DNA of 64,000 nt, from NCBI RefSeq assembly GCF_048898065.1, contig NZ_JBLWFI010000001.1:1488001-1552000 (forward strand), written 5' to 3'. The notes beneath the pieces are model-generated. The model ran no database searches, was not told the DNA's origin, and was given only the letters and a program-made list of their open reading frames with translations. Source of the DNA: Tepidibacillus_B infernus (GTDB lineage: Bacteria > Bacillota > Bacilli > Tepidibacillales > Tepidibacillaceae). Shown piece by piece: positions 9,073 to 17,698 of this stretch; positions within the stretch are counted from its first letter, which is position 1; every line of letters begins with the position of its first letter. Both the position numbers and the translations under genes were made by a program.

Positions 9073-10216
9073 GTTGTTCTCCTCCTACTTGTAAACGATA
9101 GCTATTCTTGATCACCGACTCATAACTGGATAGAATCGAAAAAATTCCACCTGTAATGCCGTATTTTGTGACACCTAAACCTTGTGCAGCTCCTACGAGA
9201 AAAAGATTCTTGTATGGATTCACAAGATTGCCTTGCTCACCCACTTCTAATCCTAGAGCTGTTTCTGTCACACCACTCAGCAATTGCTCTAGTCCTCCAC
9301 CCAGGATTCCACCTGTGGCTAAAACAAATGATTTGCCCTTTACTTCGATCGTGTTATGGGTATTCCGTGCCATCACGGATTCAATCCATTGATTCACTCG
9401 ATGACTATCCACTACCTTGGAATTGGCATACTGCCGTACACCCAAACGAATCATTTCTTTTTGCAATTGTTCTTGCAAACGAATGGCTGTTGCATTCGGT
9501 GGCATACCCACCGCTTCAGTAATGATTGTGTCCAATTCTGTCTTAAAATCGCTCCAAACAGTTTTCCAATTCATCACGCCTAATACAGAAGGCAGAATAA
9601 TCAAATCTGGCTTACGAATCAATAACTCTTTCATCTTCGCTTTTATTTTGGAAATGACTTGTTTTCGAACTACCTCTTGTTCCAATAATCTAGCGGCATC
9701 AAGCTGTGTCATGGTTCGAAGCGAACGCTGACCTAATGAAATCGAGAAATGGTCAATGGTCAATTCAGAACGTTCACTTGCTAAATTTTCTGCAACATAT
9801 GTGGGTTGAAAATCCGTAATTTCTTGGAATCCAACCACAACCACATGACCTCTATGAGGAATAGGAGCAACTGTTATCGGGTATAAGGCGGTTGATTTTA
9901 GAAAACCTGAACCCGTTACGATCTCTACGGGTTGCTCAATCTTGCCTTGATAGGGATTTCCTAATCGACTCATTAACTCCTTAAAACGGTCGATTCCACT
10001 CTCAACAAGTAATGGATTCCAGTCTTTGATCTGGTATTCTCGAATCAGCTCGCTCATTCCAGCATCTGATCCCGGAAAAATATCCATCACCCCTGTTGAT
10101 TGAATGATCTTTCCTGTTCCTTGGCTCACAAGTGCAACTGAAGCTCCTTCTTCCTTAGCCCAGATTGCTGACAACATTCCAGTTAAGCCTTGACCGATTA
10201 CAACCACATTATACAT
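9044..10216 (-). CDS. glpB: Anaerobic glycerol-3-phosphate dehydrogenase subunit B
   Basis: A flavoprotein subunit of about 390 residues with an N-terminal dinucleotide-binding motif (VVVIGQGLTGMLSA). A second FAD-binding stretch near the end reads NPYKNLFLVGAAQGLG. The ATG at 10216 is chosen because GGGGGAGAAAG lies just upstream and the FAD motif then starts at residue 3; an in-frame longer version to 10255 has no ribosome site. The start overlaps the glpA stop by eight bases (ATGTATAA). It works with GlpA and GlpC in anaerobic glycerol-3-phosphate oxidation. Confidence 0.93.
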   Translation of the reverse strand: MYNVVVIGQGLTGMLSAIWAKEEGASVALVSQGTGKIIQSTGVMDIFPGSDAGMSELIREYQIKDWNPLLVESGIDRFKELMSRLGNPYQGKIEQPVEIVTGSGFLKSTALYPITVAPIPHRGHVVVVGFQEITDFQPTYVAENLASERSELTIDHFSISLGQRSLRTMTQLDAARLLEQEVVRKQVISKIKAKMKELLIRKPDLIILPSVLGVMNWKTVWSDFKTELDTIITEAVGMPPNATAIRLQEQLQKEMIRLGVRQYANSKVVDSHRVNQWIESVMARNTHNTIEVKGKSFVLATGGILGGGLEQLLSGVTETALGLEVGEQGNLVNPYKNLFLVGAAQGLGVTKYGITGGIFSILSSYESVIKNSYRLQVGGEQHDKLTRNQL

Positions 10217-11828
10217 GAGCTTTCTCCCCCTTTTTTCCCATTCCCAAAGAAACATGATAAATGGTGTTCATCAAATCTAACTGCTTGGCTGTTTCTCCTG
10301 TCGCTACGACTTTCATCCCTTTTTGTCTCTCTGCTACCGCATCAAGTAGTGCTTTATTTGCTTCTTCTGATGTTGTGATGCCTCTTTCCACAGCTATTGC
10401 TGCTGTACGAAAATTACAGAATGTCCCCTGACATGTTCCCATTCCTAAACGTGTTCTCCTACGAATATCTCCTAAATGGAATTTTTCATCTGGTAAGACC
10501 GATTCGATTTCACCTAGGGTTACTTGTTCGCATTCGCAGACAACGATATTTAAAAGATCATTTTTTTGTAAGCCTTCTTCAATTTTTTTCGCACGATTAC
10601 CTGCCCAATGAACTAACTTTTGTTTCACCGCCGGAGCCATATTCACTTGTTTAAAAAATTCCTTTGCTTCACGGTGTGGAACAATCTCTTCTGCCGTAGT
10701 ACATTTAGTGGAAACACCTAACTTTTGACAAACTAAATCGACTGTTTTTTCTGCCATGTAACGGAAAGTTGTAAATTTACCGCCAGTAATAGTAATAATT
10801 CCCTCTATACCATCACGAGTTTTGTGATCAAGTAGTGCCATTCCTCGACTCACATTCCGCCCACTGTCTCCGATAGCACCTTTTTCTTGGTAAAGAGGTC
10901 TTACCCCCGCAAACGCGCGAATAATTCGCATCTGCTCAACATCAGAGATCATTGCCTTACCATCTCGAAGCATCTTGTCTACTTCTTCTCGGGATAGCGA
11001 AAAATCGTCAGGTTCAAGGACATTTACTCCAGTCGTTCCAAAGATAGTAACGTTATGCGCAGGCACAAATATATCAGCATCTCCTGGCTTACGTAAACGG
11101 TTAATTACTTTTTTATTAAAACGGTGATGAAACACCACTAACATTCCACGGTTATTGATCATATGAACTTCGCTACCAGCGAAAGCAGCAATTCTAGCAG
11201 CCCAAGGACCTGTCGCATTGACGACCATGTTGGCATGAATCTCAATTTGTTCACCCGTATTGACGTTACGAACAATGACACCAACCACACGGTTATCTCG
11301 CATGATCATCTGTTCTACCTGATGATATGTCAGTACTTTACTTCCTCTACGTACTGCATCTGCTGTCACATCAACAACTAATGTAAAACCATCTACTGCA
11401 CCATCTGGTACATGATAAGCGGCTTGAATATTCTTCGATAAAGAAGGTTCTTCTAAAAAGACTTGCTCTAGTGGAACCTCTTTTACCGGAATCCCAGCTT
11501 TCTTACATCCTTCAAGCCATTTTTGAACAAAGGCATCGTCATCTTGAGGAACCTTTACAAAAAGGCCACCTGTATCTTCGACCGAACCCGGCACAGTCCG
11601 TTTCACAATTAAATTTTCTTCATAGCTTTCACGCGCGGTCTCTGCATCCCCAACCGCATATCTCGCACCTGAATGGAGTAGTCCATGATAGCGAGAGGAA
11701 GTACCATGAACTAAATCCTGTTGTTCAACAAGAATCGCTTTGATGCCACGAAGTGCCAAGTCTCTCAATACGCCAGCACCTGTCGCCCCTCCACCAATCA
11801 CTACAACTTCAGTTTCCAGTTTTCTCAT
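10209..11828 (-). CDS. glpA: Anaerobic glycerol-3-phosphate dehydrogenase subunit A
   Basis: The catalytic FAD subunit, about 539 residues, converts sn-glycerol-3-phosphate to dihydroxyacetone phosphate. The FAD motif is EVVVIGGGATGAG at the N-terminus, followed by a DAO fold, and the C-terminal 100 residues form a BFD-like [2Fe-2S] domain with CECEQVTLGEI and GMGTCQGTFC. The start at 11828 places GGGGG eight bases upstream; the ATG five codons earlier is too close to the site. Transcription begins behind a leader with a GlpP-type box and terminator (11864-11934). It heads glpABC. Confidence 0.95.
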   Translation of the reverse strand: MRKLETEVVVIGGGATGAGVLRDLALRGIKAILVEQQDLVHGTSSRYHGLLHSGARYAVGDAETARESYEENLIVKRTVPGSVEDTGGLFVKVPQDDDAFVQKWLEGCKKAGIPVKEVPLEQVFLEEPSLSKNIQAAYHVPDGAVDGFTLVVDVTADAVRRGSKVLTYHQVEQMIMRDNRVVGVIVRNVNTGEQIEIHANMVVNATGPWAARIAAFAGSEVHMINNRGMLVVFHHRFNKKVINRLRKPGDADIFVPAHNVTIFGTTGVNVLEPDDFSLSREEVDKMLRDGKAMISDVEQMRIIRAFAGVRPLYQEKGAIGDSGRNVSRGMALLDHKTRDGIEGIITITGGKFTTFRYMAEKTVDLVCQKLGVSTKCTTAEEIVPHREAKEFFKQVNMAPAVKQKLVHWAGNRAKKIEEGLQKNDLLNIVVCECEQVTLGEIESVLPDEKFHLGDIRRRTRLGMGTCQGTFCNFRTAAIAVERGITTSEEANKALLDAVAERQKGMKVVATGETAKQLDLMNTIYHVSLGMGKKGEKAHV

Positions 11829-11863
11829 CGCCATTTCCCCCAAAAGATCTTATATATACAGAA

Positions 11864-11934
11864 AGAGACCAGCACAAATCATCCTTTGCACTAGTTTGTC
11901 AAAGGCTTGATTTGTTTGGTCTCTCCGAATCTCC
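11864..11934 (-). promoter_or_regulatory. glpABC leader: GlpP-type box and intrinsic terminator
   Basis: On the minus strand GGAGA-TTC-GGAGA (11922-11934) runs straight into a long hairpin: AGAGACC (minus strand, 11918-11924) pairs with GGTCTCT (11864-11870), with inner pairs ACAAATCA/TGATTTGT and CCTTTG/CAAAGG, followed by TTTCTGT. The second GGAGA overlaps the base of the stem, so RNA binding and termination exclude each other. The same box precedes terminators at glpF and glpD, and two GlpP genes lie nearby. Confidence 0.75.
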
Positions 11935-11960
11935 AACCAAAATAACCGATAAAATTGTCT

Positions 11961-12058
11961 ATATAAATTATAACACGCTTTCATTCAGGGTTAAAGTAGT
12001 AATCTAAAAAACATAAGAAGGGTGGAGATCATCCACCCTTTAAATTAATTCTTACTCC
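11961..12058. repeat. Left copy of 98-bp target duplication flanking the IS1634-family element
   Basis: This stretch is identical to 14040-14137 except for one base (T at 12032, A at 14111). It holds the glpABC promoter, a GGTGG-type terminator hairpin (12020-12040) and the last codons of glpK. Long target duplications are a known habit of the IS1634/IS1549 family. Confidence 0.88.
11967..11995 (-). promoter_or_regulatory. Sigma-A promoter of glpABC
   Basis: Minus strand TTTAAC (11990-11995), a 17-base spacer and TATAAT (11967-11972) lie about 35 bases before the GlpP-type box. The spacer holds TGAAAGCG, half of a cre-like site. The promoter lies inside a 98-base sequence duplicated at 14040-14137. 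Confidence 0.65.
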
Positions 12059-12222
12059 CTAATTTTGCAACACATTTAAACAACTATTAACCCGAAAGCA
12101 TTGATTTCATTGATGTTTCCGGTGATTTTTATTTTATTTTTTTTGTCATATTTTAGTAGACTTTTGTAGAATAATTTGGTATAATGAAGGTAAAATCGTA
12201 TTCAATTAAGGGAGCCATGTTC

Positions 12223-13941
12223 ATGTTTCTTAGACAAGTGAAAAATAAAAAAACTGGTCGCATTTATTTATCCATCGTACAGAGCTATCGGGATGCTAAT
12301 AGTAAATCCCCTAAATCCAGAACTATCGAATCTCTTGGTTATCTGGATGAACTAGAAAAACAATACGATGATCCGATTGCTTTTTTTAACGAAAAAATTA
12401 AACAGATGAACGAACAATACGCTTCTGAACGTTCTTCCATTTCTTTCACTATCCAACGGGATGAGCATATCCCGATCGGTTCAACGAATCGAAAAAATTT
12501 CGGTTATGCTGCATTGAGTAAGATCTATCATGATCTTGGAATCCATACCTTTCTCATCAACAGGCAACGCCATGCGAAGCATGATTACGATGCCAATAGT
12601 ATCATGAAACTTCTAGTGTTTTCCCGCTTGCTTTACCCTGCTTCCAAGAAGAAAACATACGAAATCAAGGAGACATTTTTTGAAAAAAGCAACTTCACTT
12701 TGGACGATGTCTACCGCAGTCTAACCTTTTTCAACAAGCACAAGGATGCACTCCAGCTATGGCTCCATGAACGAATCAAGCGACAACATAACCGCAATAC
12801 CAGTTTAGTCTATTACGATGTAACCAATTATTACTTTGAAATCGATGAGGCGGATGAACTCAGGAAAAAAGGTGTCTCTAAAGAGCACCGCCCAGACCCC
12901 ATCGTGCAGATGGGACTTTTCATGGACACTGACGGCATTCCAATTACATACGGTCTTTATCCAGGGAATATGCTTGATAAACAAACTTTGATTCCGATGC
13001 TTAGGAGGATACAACGTCAATTCTCTCTTGGCCGAACGGTTGTGGTGGCAGACAAAGGCATGACGACAGGGGATAATATCTGGTATACACTCTCCGCAAA
13101 GAATGGTTNNNNNNNNNNNNNNNNNNNNNNNNNNNNNNNNNNNNNNNNNNNNNNNNNNNNNNNNNNNNNNNNNNNNNNNNNNNNNNNNNNNNNNNNNNNN
13201 NNNNNNNNNNNNNNNNNNNNNNNNNNNNNNNNNNNNNNNACGTCAGTTAGAGGGAAGAAGATAAAGAAAACGGTGGATGAGAAGCAAGTCATTTTTTATA
13301 GTGAAAAATATGCAGCGAAAGCAAGGGCAGAGCGTGCTTCAGCAGTGGAAAAGGCCAAAAGCCTCATTCAAAATCCTTCGCAATATAACCGAGCTACTTC
13401 AGGTGGCGCTGCCAAGTATGTGAAGAATTTGACCTTTGATGCAAAAACAGGAGAGATTCTAGTAGATGCTAAGCAGTCATTGCATTTTGACGAAGAAAAG
13501 TTGAGGCAGGAAGAGGAATTGGACGGCTACTATGCAATCATCACCAGTGAATATCAAGAAACTGATGAACGCATTGTAGACATCTATCGAGGACTCTGGA
13601 AAATTGAAGAATCCTTCAAGGTTACCAAAAGCGATTTAGAAAGCAGGCCTGTCTACCTGTCTACTCAAGAGCATATTGAAGCCCATTTCCTAACTTGTTT
13701 TGTTGCACTTGTGATTGCAAGGGTACTGGAACACCGCCTGAAAGGAAAATATTCGATTACAGCGATGCTGGAAAGTTTGAGAAAGGCCTCCTGCAGTCAT
13801 ATTCAAGATAATTATTACCTGTTTGATTATTACGACGAAATACTGACCGACATCGGTAAGGAATTAGACATCGAATTCGGAAAGAAATACATGTCACTTA
13901 GAGAAATAAAAAAAATTTTGGGAGAGGTCAAAAAAGGATAA
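12223..13941 (+). CDS. IS1634-family transposase (contains assembly gap)
   Basis: A DDE transposase of roughly 570 residues of the IS4-related IS1634 family. Recognisable parts are the N-terminal FLRQVKNKKTGRIYLSIVQSYR, the first catalytic region YYDVTNYYFE, the VVVADKGMTTG motif and the C-terminal YRGLWKIEESFKVTKSDLE with the conserved glutamate. The start at 12223 has GGGAG eight bases upstream; an earlier ATG at 12217 is too close and 12184 lacks a site. Bases 13109-13239 are N, so about 44 residues are unknown and intactness cannot be judged. Confidence 0.87.
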   Translation: MFLRQVKNKKTGRIYLSIVQSYRDANSKSPKSRTIESLGYLDELEKQYDDPIAFFNEKIKQMNEQYASERSSISFTIQRDEHIPIGSTNRKNFGYAALSKIYHDLGIHTFLINRQRHAKHDYDANSIMKLLVFSRLLYPASKKKTYEIKETFFEKSNFTLDDVYRSLTFFNKHKDALQLWLHERIKRQHNRNTSLVYYDVTNYYFEIDEADELRKKGVSKEHRPDPIVQMGLFMDTDGIPITYGLYPGNMLDKQTLIPMLRRIQRQFSLGRTVVVADKGMTTGDNIWYTLSAKNGXXXXXXXXXXXXXXXXXXXXXXXXXXXXXXXXXXXXXXXXXXXXTSVRGKKIKKTVDEKQVIFYSEKYAAKARAERASAVEKAKSLIQNPSQYNRATSGGAAKYVKNLTFDAKTGEILVDAKQSLHFDEEKLRQEEELDGYYAIITSEYQETDERIVDIYRGLWKIEESFKVTKSDLESRPVYLSTQEHIEAHFLTCFVALVIARVLEHRLKGKYSITAMLESLRKASCSHIQDNYYLFDYYDEILTDIGKELDIEFGKKYMSLREIKKILGEVKKG

Positions 13942-13966
13942 TTTTCACTACAACTCTTGGACATAT

Positions 13967-14014
13967 AAAAACAGCCAAGAAACCAACATTCATGCGGGTT
14001 CAAGGCTGTTTTTT
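13967..14014 (+). terminator. Terminator of the IS transposase
   Basis: AAACAGCC (13969-13976) pairs with GGCTGTTT (14004-14011), with a T-run after the right arm. It lies 26 bases after the transposase stop. Confidence 0.65.
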
Positions 14015-14039
14015 CTTTGATTTTGCTGCAAAAGTCAGG

Positions 14040-14137
14040 ATATAAATTATAACACGCTTTCATTCAGGGTTAAAGTAGTAATCTAAAAAACATAAGAAGG
14101 GTGGAGATCAACCACCCTTTAAATTAATTCTTACTCC
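14040..14137. repeat. Right copy of 98-bp target duplication
   Basis: This copy matches 11961-12058 at 97 of 98 positions. It contains the true 3' end of glpK (stop at 14124), the glpFK terminator (GGGTGG...CCACCC at about 14099-14119) and an orphan copy of the glpABC promoter pointing into the IS element on the minus strand. Confidence 0.88.
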
Positions 14138-15623
14138 AATGCATGGTGCTGTTTACTGCACGTTTCCAGCCAGAATACAATTCTTCGCGCTTTTCTTCAC
14201 CTAAAACAGGTTCAAATGTCTTATCAATTGCCCATTTCTTTGCAATCTCTTCTTTATCCTTCCAGAAACCTGTCGCTAAACCTGCAAGATATGCTGCGCC
14301 TAAAGCGGTTGTTTCATTCACTACAGGGCGTTCAACCGGAACGTTTAATATATCAGATTGGAATTGCATAAGGAAATTATTTTTCACTGCCCCTCCATCA
14401 ACACGTAAAGTGTTTAATGTTATGCCGGAATCCGCTTCCATAGCAGAAAGTACATCTTTTGTTTGATATGCTAGTGATTCTAAAGTGGCACGTACCAAAT
14501 GTTCACGAGTTGTTCCACGTGTTAAACCAAAGATAGCTCCACGTGCATCCATATCCCAATAAGGAGCTCCTAAACCAGTAAATGCAGGAACAACATACAC
14601 ACCGTCAGTTGAGTCAACTTTTGTTGCGAGTTCTTCTGATTGTGGTGCATTGTCTACTACGCGTAATCCATCACGTAACCACTGAACAGCAGCACCTGCT
14701 ACGAAGATACTACCTTCTAAAGCATATTCAACTTTTCCATCAACCCCCCATGCAATGGTGGTTAATAGACCATGTTTCGATGGAACAGCTTTTGCACCTG
14801 TATTCATTAACATAAAGCAACCAGTTCCATAAGTATTCTTTGCCATTCCTGCTTCAAAACATGCTTGACCAAATAATGCGGCCTGTTGGTCTCCCGCTGC
14901 ACCGGCAATCGGTACTTCTTCACCAAAGAAATGATATGGAACAGTCATTCCGTAGATCTCAGAAGATGGTCTTACTTCTGGCAACATAGATTTTGGAATA
15001 TCTAACATCTGTAATAACTCGTCATCCCATTCCAGAGTATGGATATTAAATAGCATGGTTCTTGAAGCGTTTGTATAGTCCGTAACGTGGGCTTTTCCAC
15101 CCGTTAACTTCCAAATGAGCCATGTATCGATTGTACCAAATAACAATTCACCTTTTTCAGCCTTTTCTCTAGCCCCTTCTACGTGATCCAAAATCCATTT
15201 GACTTTGGTACCTGAGAAATATGCATCAATTACTAATCCAGTTTTCTCACGCACCATTTGCTCATAACCTTTTGCTTTTAGATCGTCACAAATATTAGCT
15301 GTTTGGCGGCTTTGCCATACAATTGCATTGTAAACAGGAATGCCAGAATTCTTGTCCCATACCACAGTCGTTTCACGTTGGTTGGTAATCCCAATTCCTT
15401 CAATTTGACTTGGTTCTACATTATAATTTCCAAATAATTCTCCTAAAACAGCTAAAACGGATCCCCAAATTTCATTGGCGTTATGTTCAACCCAACCAGG
15501 TTGTGGATAATATTGGGAAAACTCTTTTTGTGTCATTGCCACAATTTCCCCATTTTTATTAAATAGAATGGCTCTAGAACTGGTAGTTCCTTGGTCAATG
15601 GATAAAATGTACTTTTCTATCAT
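14124..15623 (-). CDS. glpK: Glycerol kinase
   Basis: A 499-residue kinase of the FGGY family that makes sn-glycerol-3-phosphate from glycerol and ATP. The N-terminal phosphate loop is LSIDQGTTSSRA, and the ATP-binding region AAGDQQAALFGQ is intact. His231 in VPYHFFGEEVPIAG corresponds to the histidine phosphorylated by HPr in low-GC Gram-positive glycerol kinases, so activation by the sugar phosphotransferase system is likely. It follows glpF by 16 bases with its own GGAGG. The 3' end is reconstituted by the 98-bp duplication created by the neighbouring IS. Confidence 0.97.
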   Translation of the reverse strand: MIEKYILSIDQGTTSSRAILFNKNGEIVAMTQKEFSQYYPQPGWVEHNANEIWGSVLAVLGELFGNYNVEPSQIEGIGITNQRETTVVWDKNSGIPVYNAIVWQSRQTANICDDLKAKGYEQMVREKTGLVIDAYFSGTKVKWILDHVEGAREKAEKGELLFGTIDTWLIWKLTGGKAHVTDYTNASRTMLFNIHTLEWDDELLQMLDIPKSMLPEVRPSSEIYGMTVPYHFFGEEVPIAGAAGDQQAALFGQACFEAGMAKNTYGTGCFMLMNTGAKAVPSKHGLLTTIAWGVDGKVEYALEGSIFVAGAAVQWLRDGLRVVDNAPQSEELATKVDSTDGVYVVPAFTGLGAPYWDMDARGAIFGLTRGTTREHLVRATLESLAYQTKDVLSAMEADSGITLNTLRVDGGAVKNNFLMQFQSDILNVPVERPVVNETTALGAAYLAGLATGFWKDKEEIAKKWAIDKTFEPVLGEEKREELYSGWKRAVNSTMHWSKN

Positions 15624-15639
15624 CTTGAATTCCTCCTTT

Positions 15640-16467
15640 TTAAGCGGTTACTTTTTTGTTATTTACAGAAGTATTTACTGATTTTCCACTTTGCACAATT
15701 GCGGCTAAGATGATGATTATTGTGATCGCAGCAAAAATCCATAGTGAAGAATATACTTTACCAGCAAATACTGCTTTATAGAATAACGCTCCTAATGAGC
15801 CCCCGATGATTGGCCCAACAACCGGAATCCATGCATAAGACCAATTGGAATTCCCTTTTCCAGCAATCGGTAAAATGAAGTGAGCAATTCTTGGTCCTAA
15901 ATCCCTTGCAGGGTTAATGGCATAACCTGTGGTTCCACCTAAGGACATACCAATTGCCACAATGAGGAAACCTACTATAATTGGGTTTAAACCTTCAGTA
16001 AATTTATTTGCACCAATAAATGAAATTGCTAATAAAAGAATGAATGTGCCTAAAATCTCACTTACCAAGTTCGCAGCCACATTAGGTACTGCCGGACCTG
16101 TTGAAAATACTCCAAGTTTTGTCCCTTGGTCTTCTGTTTCTTTCCAATGAGGTAAATAAAAGATCCACACAAATGTCGCACCTATGATTGCACCAATCAT
16201 TTGAGCTAGAATGTAGCTTGGAACATCAGCCCATGGAAAATCTCCTACCATCGCCAATCCGATTGTAACAGCTGGGTTCACATGCGCACCACTAATGCTT
16301 CCAACTGCATAAACTGCAAATGCAACTGCGAACCCCCATCCAAATGTGGTAACGATCCATCCCCCACCGTTAGCATAAGACTTCTTTAGACTAAGGCCTG
16401 CATTAACTCCGGCACCAAAAATAATTAAGATCATAGTGCCAATTACTTCCCCCATAAATGACGTCAT
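15640..16467 (-). CDS. glpF: Glycerol uptake facilitator
   Basis: A 275-residue aquaglyceroporin with six membrane helices and two half-helices carrying the NPA motifs: GAHVNPAVTIG and AINPARDLGPR. The aspartate after the second motif is typical of glycerol facilitators rather than water channels. It lets glycerol enter by diffusion, after which GlpK traps it. It is first in glpFK. The leader upstream contains a GlpP-type box and terminator, and farther upstream a perfect cre site, so both glycerol induction and catabolite repression are expected. Confidence 0.96.
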   Translation of the reverse strand: MTSFMGEVIGTMILIIFGAGVNAGLSLKKSYANGGGWIVTTFGWGFAVAFAVYAVGSISGAHVNPAVTIGLAMVGDFPWADVPSYILAQMIGAIIGATFVWIFYLPHWKETEDQGTKLGVFSTGPAVPNVAANLVSEILGTFILLLAISFIGANKFTEGLNPIIVGFLIVAIGMSLGGTTGYAINPARDLGPRIAHFILPIAGKGNSNWSYAWIPVVGPIIGGSLGALFYKAVFAGKVYSSLWIFAAITIIIILAAIVQSGKSVNTSVNNKKVTA

Positions 16468-16552
16468 AAATTACTTCCTCCCATTTTTCTTTGATTTTTT
16501 TGATTAGGAGACTAGTATAACTAAAATCAAACGATTGCGTTCATTAAGCAAT

Positions 16553-16614
16553 AAAAAAATCCATTATTGAATAAACCTAATTAAAAGGCTTTCATAATGG
16601 ATCTCCGTGTCTCC
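16553..16614 (-). promoter_or_regulatory. glpFK leader: GlpP-type box and intrinsic terminator
   Basis: On the minus strand GGAGA-CAC-GGAGA (16602-16614) is followed at once by a hairpin with arms ATCCATTAT (16594-16602 complement) and ATAATGGAT (16559-16567 complement), then seven T. The layout equals that at glpA and glpD, including overlap of the second GGAGA with the stem base. Confidence 0.78.
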
Positions 16615-16653
16615 TCATCAATTATTAACTTGTGTTTATATTTTTGCATGAAT

Positions 16654-16667
16654 TGAAAGCGTTGTCA
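16654..16667. promoter_or_regulatory. Catabolite-responsive element upstream of glpF
   Basis: TGAAAGCGTTGTCA matches all 14 positions of the cre consensus TGWAANCGNTNWCA. It overlaps a TTGACA element (minus strand) that probably serves as the -35 box of the glpFK promoter. CcpA binding would block transcription when preferred sugars are present. Confidence 0.7.
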
Positions 16668-16713
16668 ATATGAAATTATTATTAATATTGATAATCAATC
16701 AAAAAAAAATTAA

Positions 16714-17274
16714 CTATTTTGATTCATGAATCCACAGGTCTTTTTTTGAAGTGGTTATGGCAACGACACCCGCCTGTAATGCCGTATCGATATCCTGAAT
16801 CGTACCGATTAATCCCCCAGCTAAGATTGGAATCCTTGCCTTCTCAGATACCTCTTGAATAATATGCGCTGGAATCACACCTGGTAATATTTCAATATAG
16901 TCAGGCCTTGTCTTTTCAATTAATTTATAACCTACCTCTAATGCATTGGTATCAATCAAAAAGAGGCGTTGGATTGCCAACATTCCTTTTTTCTTTGCTG
17001 TTAAAATGACTTGCGACTTTGTTGAAATCAATCCAGCTGGTTGGAACTCCTGTACAATAAATTGAATCGCGTACTCATCATTTTTTAATCCATGAATGAG
17101 ATCCGCATGTAATAGTAGTTTCTTGTCTGCTTTTTTTGCGTACTCACTAATACTTTTAAGTTGATTCACATGGCTGTCTAGCAATACGAGATATTCAAAA
17201 TCACTTTTTAAAACTGTTTCAAAATCCTTCATGCTACGAACCGCAGGTATAATTTTTTGCCCATTAAAATTCAA
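16714..17274 (-). CDS. glpP: Glycerol-3-phosphate-responsive antiterminator GlpP, copy 1
   Basis: About 186 residues with the TIM-barrel-like GlpP fold. The family signature stretches are GQKIIPAVRSMKDFE at the start, LLLHADLIHGLKNDEYA in the middle and IPILAGGLIGTIQDI near the end. In Bacillus subtilis GlpP binds glycerol-3-phosphate and leader RNA of glp genes and lets RNA polymerase pass a terminator. A TTG start at 17274 is preferred because GGAGG lies eight bases before it and the second copy (23442-23996) starts at the same residue. It follows dhaM by about 30 bases and is probably in the dhaKLM operon. Confidence 0.92.
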   Translation of the reverse strand: MNFNGQKIIPAVRSMKDFETVLKSDFEYLVLLDSHVNQLKSISEYAKKADKKLLLHADLIHGLKNDEYAIQFIVQEFQPAGLISTKSQVILTAKKKGMLAIQRLFLIDTNALEVGYKLIEKTRPDYIEILPGVIPAHIIQEVSEKARIPILAGGLIGTIQDIDTALQAGVVAITTSKKDLWIHESK

Positions 17275-17308
17275 TCTCACATCCTCCTAAGATTCTGTTT
17301 CTAAACGA

Positions 17309-17698
17309 TTAAATTTTAACTAAATTTTTTGCTTCGGAAGCATCATAAAGAACACTTTCTAACGTACATCCCATTCCTGAAGCTACTGCACCTGCATATG
17401 CACCTTCAACGATTGGTGCATCCACTATTTTAATATTGTCAAATCCTTCTAGCCATTCTAAAGCCAATTCGGTATTCATTAAAGCACTGCCTAAATCAAC
17501 AAAAACAGCGACGCCTTTAGCAGAATATACCGACTCAATTGCCTCTTTAATTTTTTCAGCACTGGTCCCAATTTCATTTTCGTTAGTTCCCCCTGCAACG
17601 GCTATAGGAACTTGGGGGGCTACTTGAATTAAAAGTTTTTTTAATCCAGAGACAAGCTCTGAGCTATGGGAAACCAAAACGATTCCTACATAATTCAT
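17309..17698 (-). CDS. dhaM: Dihydroxyacetone kinase phosphotransferase subunit (EIIA-Man domain)
   Basis: About 129 residues forming one EIIA-Man-like domain. It relays phosphate from HPr to DhaL-bound ADP. The phosphorylated histidine is His11 in IVLVSHSSELVSG. Unlike E. coli DhaM it has no HPr or enzyme I domains, as is usual in Gram-positive bacteria. The ATG at 17698 overlaps the dhaL stop (TAATG), which favours this start over a longer frame reaching 17731. It belongs to a dhaK-dhaL-dhaM-glpP run. Confidence 0.93.
   Translation of the reverse strand: MNYVGIVLVSHSSELVSGLKKLLIQVAPQVPIAVAGGTNENEIGTSAEKIKEAIESVYSAKGVAVFVDLGSALMNTELALEWLEGFDNIKIVDAPIVEGAYAGAVASGMGCTLESVLYDASEAKNLVKI

Larger units (their letters stand above)
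12059..14039. mobile_element. IS1634-family insertion sequence
   Basis: About 1.98 kb between the two copies of a 98-bp direct repeat. Imperfect inverted ends are visible: CCTAATTTTGCAACA at the left and CCTGACTTTTGCAGCA at the right (reverse strand). It carries one transposase gene and a terminator. It lies between glpK and glpA. An unresolved run of 131 N (13109-13239) falls inside the transposase. Confidence 0.88.

Noticed and set aside
9156..9731. Plus-strand frames over glpB
   Set aside because: They are shadow frames antisense to a well-conserved gene and have no ribosome sites or family features.
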